A stretch of DNA of 64,000 bases from Papaver somniferum (taxonomy: Eukaryota > Streptophyta > Magnoliopsida > Ranunculales > Papaveraceae): positions 13,396,360 to 13,460,359 of the forward strand of contig NC_039368.1 of the NCBI RefSeq assembly GCF_003573695.1, written 5' to 3'. A program made the translations under genes and the position numbers. The notes below the pieces were generated by a model. That model saw nothing but the letters and a program-made list of their open reading frames with translations. It did not search any database and was not told where the DNA came from. Positions 31,855 to 42,679 of this stretch are shown piece after piece. The stretch's first letter is position 1. Each line of letters opens with the position of its first letter.

Positions 31855-34800
31855 GTGCAGAGGAGACTCCTTGAACCGAGCGAAATGCTTAACCTCACAC
31901 AGATGCACTGCAAGAAGGGAATGCTTTAAGTTCGAGAGATCAATCTGTAGGACTCCGGTCTAAACCAAGACAATGGTCGTTCCAGAGTCAATTCGGTCAC
32001 AAGAGAGGATGGGTCTGTAGCGCCCCCTAAGCTAGCAGCTGACTAATCCAAGATATTAACTAAATAAAGAGGCACTAAGAATCTAAAACATGCACTTAAA
32101 CATTTAATTAAGAAATATGCTACAAAACTTAACCAAAACTACCCCCGCTCAGAAATATATATATATATATATAAGAACTCCTCTCAAATGGTACATATAT
32201 AATAGTCATTTAATTTACAAATAAAATATACAACATAATAAACATCGCAGAAGTTAACCAACTAGCGAACTCAACCCTTAAGCTTTCGCCGCGCAACTCT
32301 GATCTGTCTCTGAAACTGAAAGTGGGAATGGGTGGACACATCATCCCTAAAATGGGTGCCCAGCAGGAATAACATTTAACTTTCAATTAATCATGGAAAG
32401 ATTTGGAAACATTAAAAGTGATCAAGTCACTGAGATAAACAAACATGTATATGGACAAACTCCTTCTTCAAACAATGTATAATATTCATGCTAACCACAC
32501 TCATTAGCTATTGATATCACCAAGACCATGATGATCCACTCTAAGCAATAAAAGCTAAATTCATGTAGATATAAATGTGAAGGAGCGTATCCTATATACC
32601 ACAAGTGGAAATTCTCATTTCCCATAACAATTAATAATGACAAATAAAACATTACAAGTCCTTTCCAAATGGTGGAAAGATTCACAGAATCAACAAAATT
32701 ATCATAATGCAATTTAAACAAAGCATGGAATGCACGGACAGACAATGCATGAGTTTGTTAAGCATAAACTTTTGTAAAAGAAAACATCAATGGCTACAAG
32801 AGAGTCAAAAGTATTCCCACCTCTTTTGATGACAAGCCACACCTACCTCGAGATCCACGATCCACTGGTTCGTCCTTTGAATCGATCGTTGTTAATATAG
32901 ACTAACTGTTATCACACAAGAAGTCTAAGAATCTAGCCAAAAGGCTCACACAAGAATCATACAAGTCTATCTAATGGTTCTAAGCCAACTATGGTATCTC
33001 ATTCTCTATCTTTAACATAACTAAGAGTTTACGATTCCAATTAGGTTGATTCTATAGTATGTAACTAAGCCTTATGAATATCTACAACTTTGTAGAAGAA
33101 TTCAAAGTCTAATTCGGACCACATAGGTCCAGGATGTCTAATTAAGAAAACTGGCCCTAAGCCCAGACTACAACTCCGACCCATTAATCCAATGCCTGGT
33201 CCAAATGGGTCAACTGACGGTCAATGGGTCAACTAATGGTAAACGTCAGTCAAAGTCAAAGAGTTAGGTCAACGATCAGGTTCTGGTCAAGGGTCAAAGA
33301 CTAAGTCGGTCAACTGAGTCGAAACTGGTCCACTGAGTCAAACTGGTCAACTCAGTCAGATACCCTGAGTCAGCTAGGTACAAAAACAGTCAGATAATCT
33401 GACTAGGATGACTAACATGCCTAAGTTCAAGAACAGTTACAGAAAATATAATCAACCTGATTCTATTCATTCTAGCAGGATTCTAAAGTTCAATACAACA
33501 TAACACATAAATTTAAGTTATACTTCATAATTTAACTATAACTGTAAGCTTAGCCTACCTGCAAATGCAGTAGATGCAACACTCAGATCATCTCTCCAAT
33601 ACACTCAACTGTATTGGCAAAACATCTCACTCACAACTCCAACCTAAACCCCCACCATTTCAATTAGACTTGGCCTCTCCCATCACCATGACTTCTAACT
33701 CATTAGTTCTTCCATTAAGTCAATATTTCAGGCACTAGTCACAAACCATTTCCTCTTTCTCATCAGCATACAACACCATGACCTTCATTTCTGCCTAAAC
33801 CTTTAACTGCAGATCTAACTATTCTTATAGAATTGCTATCTGCACATACAACTCCAACTGAGATTAAGTATAATCTTAACATCTCATCTACACCAGTTCA
33901 ACCATATCAATACCAATCTCATAAACTGCAATCCATACGATCAGCACTACCACATCTATACCATTCACAAACAAATACACAATTTATCACCAGTTCTTGT
34001 TTTCAAGAAAACACCATCAACTCCCTGTAGTTCAAATCCCCCAACACAAAGTCTAATCCATATATAACCAACCTAGCATTCCTTTACACTGCCATTCCAA
34101 ACCACCAACATCACTAATATGCAACTGAGACTCTAAAACTCTCAATTACAACCACAACAACAAAATCCCTTCTTCATGAATTTACACAACTCATCCCCTG
34201 TAACATCATTACCAGAGCTAAAAGAGCATTTCCATTTCCAACCACCGACACCTTTACTAACTCATTTAAATCCTCAACCTCAATTCAACAGACCCACACC
34301 AACCTCAGCTCAAACAATAATCATTCACTGATCCACCAATATCACACACTTTTTCATCTAATCCTTGTTCTCGGCTGTAATCCGTCCCAACACAGCTATA
34401 AAAACTCAAACAGCTTCCCTTAACCAATCGAAATCAACCACTTCTTTATTTTGATTCGACCTAGCAAAACGTCACCATCTCTAATTCTCGAAACCCTAAT
34501 TCTTAAATTGGGGAAGAACAGAAAAACCTAATCTTCTCTGAAATCAAAATTGAAACCAAGGAAACAATTCTACATCATATCTAATCAAAACCCATCTCGA
34601 ATTACTCAACTATTTAATCAAATTCATACAATTAATCTTCAATTCTAAAGAACCATAATTACCTTTCAATTCACCTATCAAATCATCTTCATCTTTGTTT
34701 GAGTTCACCGTAGCCTTTAATCAGTCATACCCATCTCCTATTTCCTCTGATTCATCTACTTCTTCACAAAAAACCCTAAATTGAATTTACAGTAACATTA

Positions 34801-37800
34801 ATTTTCTTCTCTCGGTTCAGTCAACCATAATTCTTCACTTCCCCTTTGATTCATCAAGTTAACCAACTCTACGAATCACTCAGTTGAAACATACATTTAT
34901 TTCCTCAATAAGAAATCGTCAGGAAGAAAGAAAGAAGAGAAGACATAAAGAAACAGAAGAAGAGAGAAGAAGAAGAAAGATAAATGAGCTTATCTGCTCG
35001 ATTAGGTGAAGATAAGGCCAAATGAATTACTAGGACACCCACTTGCTTTGATAAGTCAGCCACAACGTGTCTGTGTTGCATCTTTTTCGTGAAATAACAA
35101 TTTTACCCTTCATAGTAATTTGTTGATTTCCGCTTCATCATGTATCCGAATGACACGTTCGAGTAGTCCATTCTGCATAACTTTCCGATATCTATCCAGC
35201 GGTATCTAGATCATTATTAGATTAATTTCTATTAATTAACGTTCGTGTTTAGACTAATTGAGTTATTAACGGCTAATTCGTCACTTGACTAGTCTAATAA
35301 CATTGACGAACTTGAGGGTCCTTATAGGGTCCATCTGTAGGTGGGAAGTTGAGAAATGTGTGAGATCAATGGTGATCTAAGATTGTAAGTGTGTTGTGTA
35401 TTCTGCATGAAAATAGTTTCTGAATGATTGAGTTTACTCAGTTGAGAGTAATTGCTAAGACGATGAGTTCGTGTAGACGAAAGACTGTCTATTCAGAATT
35501 GTTTGTTGTTCAATCATCATTCCGAGACTTATTTATATTGATAGAATTGTAAACACCTTGATCCCATGAAGTGTGACAGTTGCTGGAGTCAAAGAGTGTG
35601 GAAGTGGATATCGTGTTAAAACCAGTTGCTCATCGTGCGGAGACTTGGTTGATCTTCCATCCACTAATTTGCTAACTCCTCCAACTGATTGCACGACTTG
35701 CTCACATTCTCATCGTGTATATGAACACACGTGTCGTAGGTTGCCAGACCAAAACCCTAATTAATATCCACCATGTGACATGATTGATATCTCATGATTG
35801 TGGAGTCAGTTGCTGACTTTATGGGACGATGAGTCCTTGTATTGCTGAGTCGAACGTGATTTGAAAATTTTCTGAGACTCATGAATTTAACATGTCTGTT
35901 GAGACACATGTATAATTCTCGAGTAAATGTTGATAGTTAAGGTGAGCGAATGTTGCTGAATTTTTGAATATTGACAGTTGAATCAATATTCCTTAGTCTG
36001 AGCAAATATTACTCGTCTGAGCAAATGTTGCTCATCTGATGAATTGTTGGTGTCAGGACCAGATAAAATAAAATATTAATTTAAGATACTGGCAGCTAGG
36101 CCGAGCATAATAATAAAAGTGTTGATCACGGGATCATCATAAAATTATTAGTATTTGAACCTGCTCAGAATTACGTTTTTGCAGAGCTCTGGATTCGAAA
36201 CCCTAATTTTTGATCAATCGATGATTTATTGAAAATCAACCACAAAGTGAACGAGGTACCGGCTACATGGGATGACGAGTCGACCATGTAACGCCCAGAT
36301 GCTCAAATGAGAAAAATACCAAAGTCTCTTGAAGACCAGTTGGTGAAAGGATGATTAAATGCTGGTTTAATCATTTATTAAAATAGTGCTCATCTCAGCT
36401 GTAGGTGATGAAACCTGATTATGAAGAGATGAGGGACCATCCAAGAGGGCATGAGACTGACCCTTGGTGTTCGTGGGACCAGCTGATGGTCGTTTGAGAA
36501 AACTCCAAGTTGTTTGAGAAGAGTTTGGACCCAATATGAGCAATTGAGCAAATTAGGTCAAAATTATTAAAACGTGTGGGACCGGATATTTGCAATCCCT
36601 AGGGCCGGCCTTGGTCGGTCAAGGAGACATGCCCGCGTCACCATAATGTCCGTGTCTCAGTTCTGAGAGTTTCGATACTTCCTGAGGGAAACAAAGAGTT
36701 TGTTGAAACTAAGGAATTTCCTTGAAGTGAAGGAGTTTCATGAGATGAGGGAAACAAATAATATTAAAATAATAAAACAAGGGTGTGTGGGACCGGCTAG
36801 GGCATGGCCGGTCGGCCAATGAGCCCGGTCCGTGAGCTTTTCTCCCTAATTTTACATAATTTTCATGAGTTGAGGGAAATATCACGAAATCAAGGAATTT
36901 TCATGGGATGAGGGAAATAATAAAATAATAAAGAACCATGAGGTGTGGGACCGGCCACGGCTAGGGCATGGTTGGCCGGCTAGTGTGCCCGGTCCCACGA
37001 CACCTTTTCTAATTTTTATTATTTCTTTGATGCGAGGAAACACCATGAGACTGGGGAGTTTCCTTGAAACGAAGGAGATTTGCTCAAATGAAGGGATTTT
37101 CATGAGATCAGGGAAAAATAATAAAATAGGATAAAATATATAATTGGTCGTGGGACTGGACATGGCGTGACTGGATGGCCAGTGGGTCCAGTCCCCTAAT
37201 GCCTTTGTTAATATTTTATTATTATTATTTTTCTTCCTATTTTGCATAGGTTCATCGTTCCTTCGTGTTTTGGAATGCTCGTTCGTGCATTCAGGTGCTT
37301 GTTTGTGCATTATTGTTGAGTACACTTGCATTATTTTGGTCGGGGCTTACTCGATAGCGACTCAGACGCCCGTTAATTAAATATTTATTACTAACCCATG
37401 GAATTCTGATGGGAAAACCATGAATTGAAGTAATGAAATATTATGAAGAACATAGAATGTTTCCAAATATTCAGTTAATGAATTTAAAGATTATAAATAA
37501 TTAATTGATGGCTCTATACTAGAAGGAATGTTGTCTAGGAGCATTAATTATCTGAGAATTGAACGATATGAGCTTGTTGAAGCGTCATATTTTCCTTACA
37601 TAGTCAGGGAAAACGTTGTTACATCCTGAAGACGTTATTTCTCTATACTAGCAGGTAAGTCGTCTAGGAGCCGTCTAATCTTTCGATTCTATATAGAAGT
37701 AATTACTGAAATTGCTCAGTATTCTTGAGATACGCCGTTGCCTCAGCTGAGAGACTGCACATCTGTATATACTCTGAGAGATAGTATTCTCAGTCAGAGA

Positions 37801-37945
37801 TTCATGCGGCATGAGCTTTCATGAGGCATGAGCTTTCATGCTTCGATGAGAGACATGGGCCTCAATACTCATCTGATTGCTGGATCTGGAGAATTACAAT
37901 TATGGTTTTACGATTTTAAACCTTGTTGAAAATTCACCATCTACA
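31855..37945 (-). repeat. 5' LTR of the Tat element, with a nested solo LTR
   Basis: Without the insertion at 32017-35326 and one copy of its target duplication this LTR is about 2,776 bp. It lacks the first 50 or so bases (plus-strand view) present at 20187-20238. Compared with the other LTR it carries one extra repeat block near 36680-36860 with a GTGTGGGACCGGC...GAGCCCGGTCC core. The CxxC frame at 35573-35764 repeats that at 20641 and is an LTR sequence, not a separate gene. Confidence 0.88.
32017..35326. mobile_element. 3.3-kb solo LTR nested in the Tat 5' LTR
   Basis: The insert starts TGTAGCGCCCCC and ends GGGTCCTTATA, and is flanked by the perfect duplication GGGTC at 32012-32016 and 35327-35331. 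Read on the minus strand it runs TATAAGGACCC...GGGGGCGCTACA, which resembles chromovirus (Tekay/Del) LTRs that start near TGTAACGACCC and end near GGGTGTTACA; minus orientation is therefore likelier, with one terminal base changed. A pyrimidine/purine tract at 34915-34985 may lie near its transcription start. It has no coding sequence. Confidence 0.8.
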
Positions 37946-37950
37946 AGTAC

Positions 37951-39014
37951 TAGTATCCAATCATCTGGATCAAAACCAACAATATGAGACACTCTTCCAT
38001 ACATCTAGCTTTTTATAAATAATATTTTTTTCTTGGTGATTTAGCCATGTTAACGTTGGGTTTTAATGCTGTTATAGAAGATGCAACGCAGAAAATAGAA
38101 GCATTGAACATTACACTTGCCACTTTTATATTTTTTTATATGAAAAATCCCTCCACCTTGATGTTGTTATGAACTCTAAACGCTAGTATTGTCACCCAAC
38201 AACTTTACCATTGTACTACAATGACATCTGCAACACTTGCCACATTAAAAACTCCATCAACATTGGAAAGATAATTAGTCGATTATACACAAGGTGATTA
38301 TCTCGATTTCGGGTTGTTTCCTTCATTTTTATTTGATGCAAAAAAGAATAATTCAGTTCATGGCGTCAATTTTCAATTTTCAATCCGTAAAAGTTACGAA
38401 AACTAATGCAAATGACTTCACCAAGATATGCCAAGGAAAATTGCATGGCTTGATTTTGAAAAACGTGAACACATGGAGAAATTAAGCATTATTCGCAACA
38501 AACTAGTTCTCATGACTGTTTTACTTCGTGTTTTTATTTTAGTCGAATAATATTTGATAGGAAAAGATTGCAATGTCGTTCTAGCTCATAATGGATTATT
38601 CATGCCTGTCAAGATTATGGAAGCAATCTTGGGTAAAAGTGGCAGAGCATGTTGATATTTCCTTGATGAACTATAACGATCCAACTTGAGGATAAGTTAT
38701 GTTTTAAAGGGATTAGATGTTAGGACAATGATTCTATATTTTCTTACGCATAATCTTCATACACATAGTTTGTTCAAGAGTTTAATAATCAATATTATTA
38801 AGTGTTTGCTTAATTTTGTGACCATTCCATAATTTAAAGGATAAAGGTGGTCGATTGTTAATCAAATGATCAACTTATTTATTTCTATTATTGATATTCT
38901 ATTAATAAATTTCATCATTTTGATGAAAAGAACAAGGCATTTGTTTTCTATACACAAAACTACACAGACAAGTCATAGATCACCGCATTTACATAATTGA
39001 CTAATTAACTGCAT
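37951..39014. other. Right flank of the Tat element
   Basis: Apart from the SINE at 38124-38232 no gene is seen. The segment near 38775-38875 repeats, with divergence, the sequence at 20070-20175. Broken frames at 38290-38480 and 38580-38700 have no recognisable motif. Confidence 0.4.
38124..38232 (-). mobile_element. tRNA-derived SINE
   Basis: On the minus strand the head reads GTCATTGTAGTACAATGGT, like the 5' part of plant tRNA-Asp with an A box, then GAGTTCATAAC in the place of a degenerate B box. It ends in an A/T-rich tail (TATAAAAAAATATAAAA). It is flanked by a perfect 11-bp duplication, ACACTTGCCAC, at 38113-38123 and 38233-38243. A relative lies at 60543-60639. Confidence 0.75.
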
Positions 39015-39022
39015 CACTTAAC

Positions 39023-39195
39023 CAGTGGCGAAGTTGGAAAATAAAGGTGGGGTGGCTTGAAAACTAATTGGATTGGTGGGGTAGCTTAAGTATATGTTTT
39101 AGGCATGAATTTTTTTTTCCAAACTTAAAACCACTGTAAAATTTTTAGTTTTTCTGAACTTTGGGATGGCTAGTCAATATGTAGTTCCGCCCCTG
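39023..39195. mobile_element. hAT-type MITE
   Basis: A 173-bp element beginning CAGTGGCGAAGTTGG and ending GTAGTTCCGCCCCTG, which are imperfect terminal inverted repeats of the CAGGGGCGGAAC type. The flanks CACTTAAC (39015-39022) and CCCTTAAC (39196-39203) form an 8-bp target duplication with one mismatch, the length expected for hAT transposases. It has no coding capacity. Confidence 0.8.
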
Positions 39196-39203
39196 CCCTT
39201 AAC

Positions 39204-41261
39204 CGAATCTTTGTAACTGCTAGAAGTTATTACACTAGACTTGGATGTGAGTTTCTATTCTATTTTATTCAATAAAACTAGCATTTGTCATTTTAAATGT
39301 GTTGGGATATAGCCAAATTATTAACGAAGTGAGTGTTTTCTCTCTCTTGTAAAGAAAATAAGATTGGTAGAAGGAAAATAAACAACGATAAGGATTCAAT
39401 TAGTTGTTTCATGAATAATTATATTTTGGGGTGATAATGAATACAATTTTGTGCATATTTTTTGTTGAATAGTTCCATTATATGGGAGATTCTACGGTGA
39501 GACCACTGAGATCACTGGCGCTCCGTAAAATTTTAGGGAAAAAAGAACCTATATATCCTTCACCCTGTGTAGCCTCGGTATTTAGCATAAATCCCTAATT
39601 AAAAAAACTGATAATTTTAACCTCCTAAAATTTATGATAATTTGTAGATATAATCTCGTTATTCTACCGAAACCAAAATGATATCATTAGGTTTAAAGTT
39701 CATATATAATTCATATGAACCCCTATCGCTAAAAGCTAATCAGTTTTCGTCTGCATCGATTGCATTGTCAAGTTTTTACTCCTACAAATTTTTTAACTTT
39801 TTCCTCTTTTCTTATTAATTTGGAATTATTATGATGATGGGTTTTAGATTTTTGTTTCAAATTGGAAAAAATTGATCAATCAGGGAAAAATTGTTACTTC
39901 CTTTTTACAAAAATACGGTGAGTGTGTTATTGCTTGCTTTTAATTTGTTGCGGTAAAAAAGTTGAATTTCTTTATACTTAGAATTGTTTATTCATCACTT
40001 AATAATCATTATGTTAATAAGTGAAGCTTTGTCCTAATTTTCATACTTTTATAAAATTTTGAGATTTTAGTGGATTCTGATTTCAATTTTAGTATCTTAT
40101 ACTTCAATACCTACTAATTAGGGAACAAATTTGTGAATCCAATTGGTTTTATCAGTTTTCGCAACTTATTTAAAGTCGTTTATGTTTATGAGACTATGAG
40201 TGTTTAAGGTTGTTTTGAATAAAACACAGTTTGTTGCTCTTCCGAAGAAGGTTGGGAGTGGAAAAATTAGAAGACATATTTTGTTGGGTTTAATCCTTCG
40301 TAGGATCACTATAGTTTACTCTCTATAGGACACTTTATAACCAATAATATAGACTCAGATTTACAAATGACATACTTAAACAGTGTTTAATATACTCCTT
40401 TATATGAATGCATTTACGGGCATGCGTTAATCCATCGTAGGAATGCATTTAAGGATATGCGTTGGAAGAGATTAAGTTCAAATTCATTAACACTTCCTTT
40501 AAGAGTCTAATATGTGATATGGTCATTTCTAGACTACAACAGAAAAGAGAAAATACATTGGATTTGTGTAGGTGTCATGATTTATGGGTTCACTTTTGGA
40601 TTAACAAAACTTTTAGGTGCTTAGTTTTTGTTGATCTATAATTGTTTAGTGTTTGTAATCAAATTTGATTCAATTGTTTTTTCTTCTTCTATAATACTGC
40701 AGTGTCTTGTGTTTCATGTTGAATTATATTCTTTTGTCGAATCAACATTACCTTCTGTTTCGAACTGTTTACTATAATAAAATAAATCATGTAGCTGGTG
40801 GTGGGGCTTCAGAATATAAAGAATCATCACAGGAAGGCATAACAGTTTCATATTTCTTTCGAGTTTTATTTGGTGACTTAGATAGATCAGACTTTGATGC
40901 ACATTTCTTTTGAGTTTTATTTGGTAACTTAGTTAGATCAGGATTGTTGCATATTTGTTTTGAGTTCTATTTGGTGATTTAGCTAGATCACATTTTCTTT
41001 TATTTAAAAGTTTATTATATTTTCCGGTTTAAGTGAACTTTATAATATTTAGATTACTTCTATATTGATATATGTGATGTTTTCAGTTACATTTTTAGTT
41101 ATGTTCTTCAAGAATAAAATGTGCCCCACTGAACTTCTGTTCTTAATTCGATATTGATCAATTATCAACATAATTCACTAAGTAATTCATCTCTCGTTAC
41201 ATAAGCAACATAAATAACGGACACCGAAAAAGTCATAAAGTTAAGGTGCATAAGATTCTTA
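39204..41261. other. AT-rich intergenic stretch
   Basis: No gene is supported. A short tandem array is at 40861-41000. Short frames at 40707-40913 are within AT-rich DNA and show no conserved motif. Confidence 0.4.
40861..41000. repeat. 50-bp tandem repeat, nearly 3 copies
   Basis: Units start GAGTTTTATTTGGTGACTTAG at 40861, GAGTTTTATTTGGTAACTTAG at 40912 and GAGTTCTATTTGGTGATTTAG at 40962, each followed by [A/T/C]TAGATCA and a CATTT-rich end. Spacing is about 50 bp. Confidence 0.75.
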
Positions 41262-42641
41262 ATGCTTTCACCAAAACGTTATTTCCAAATAAAATGAAAT
41301 GTGACGGGAGAATGTGAAGATAATATTTGTGGTAGTTATGTAAACATCCTCGAAATATATGAGATATAAACATCCTAGAAAATGAAATGTGACGGGAGAA
41401 TGTGAAGATAATATTTGTGGTAGTTATGTAAACATCCTCGAAATATACGAGGTATAAACATCCTAGTCTTCATTATCTACCGTTATTGTATATTCAAAAT
41501 TCAATTTTTGATCAATGGTCAAAAAAGTTCCCAACCAAAATAAAAAAAATTATGGTCGGACATCTTTATTTTTCTTTAATATCCTTAAATTAAGAAAATT
41601 TTGATCATACATGCCAAATTTTTTGTTTTTTTTTTTATTTGACATAAGATATGCACACCAAGTTACCATTAGAAATACTGTAAATAAGGAGGTGAGATTT
41701 AGATTGGTATGCCTGGTAAACATTATTTAGAGAGTAAGCACGTAAGCACAAATTCGGACACTGATAAAATATAGTGAACCCCATCCGTGCTGTCAACGTT
41801 TGTTTATTCATGTTAATTCTCCAAGACTTTCAATGTTTTACATACACCAAGGAGAAAAAAAACTGAAAACGATAAAAAGTAAATTAAAAAACTTTAAAAA
41901 GTAATTCAACTAATTTTTACCCAATGTATATATTCAGACTACTGTTCTAGGATGCTTTCACCAAAACGTTATTTCCAAATAAAATGAAATGTGACGGGAG
42001 AATGTGAAGATAATATTTGTGGTAGTTATGTAAACATCCTCGAAATATACGAGGTATAAACATCCTAGAAAATGAAATGTGACGGGAGAATGTGAAGATA
42101 ATATTTGTGGTAGTTATGCAAACATCCTCGAAATATACGAGGTATAAACATCCTAGTCTTTATTATCTACCGTTATTATAATAATTAATATTTAATTTTT
42201 GATCAATGGTCAAAAAAAATTCCCAACCAAAATAAAAAAATTATGGTTGGATATTTTTTTATTTTAATATCCTAATATAAGAAAATTTTGGTCCTACATG
42301 CCAACCTTTTTTGTTTTCTTTTTATTTGACATAAGATATGCAGACCAAGTTACCATTAGAAATAATGTAAATGAGGAGGTGAGATTTAGATTGGTATGCC
42401 TGGTAAACATTATTTAGAGAGTAAGCACGTAAGCACAAATTCGGACACTGATAAAATATGGTGAATCCCATCTGTGTTGTCAACGTTTGTTTATTCATGT
42501 TAATTTTCCAAAACTTTCAATGTTTTACATACACCAAGGAGAAAAAAAAAATGAAAACAATAAAAGGTAAATTAAAAAGTGTAAAAAGTAATTCAACTAA
42601 TTTATACCCAATGTATATATTCAGACTGCTACTCTAGGATG
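41262..42641. repeat. 690-bp tandem duplication with nested 88-bp duplication
   Basis: Copy 1 (41262-41951) and copy 2 (41952-42641) start ATGCTTTCACCAAAACGTT and stay collinear at an offset of 690 bp. Each contains an 88-bp direct repeat (41291-41378 and 41379-41466; 41981-42068 and 42069-42156) starting AAAATGAAATGTGACGGGAG. The array ends just downstream of the CHX pseudogene's stop codon. Confidence 0.9.
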
Positions 42642-42679
42642 TTTTAACGTTTCCTCGACTTTTTTTGGTTCTTCTTCTT

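Larger units (their letters stand above)
20187..37945 (-). mobile_element. Tat-lineage Ty3/gypsy retrotransposon, with nested insertions
   Basis: Both outer ends are defined. The left LTR begins TATAGATGG at 20187 and the right LTR ends CCATCTACA at 37945; read on the minus strand these are TG...TA termini forming a 9-bp imperfect inverted repeat. The flanks AGTAC (20182-20186) and AGTAC (37946-37950) are a perfect 5-bp target duplication. Minus-strand order is 5' LTR (right), pol with RT, RNase H, a second RNase H and integrase, then a long 3' region with two antisense units, a polypurine tract and the 3' LTR (left). The dual RNase H and the antisense genes fit the Tat/Retand/Ogre group. Gag, protease, primer-binding site and part of RT are gone, replaced by an Athila-like fragment. 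Confidence 0.9.
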
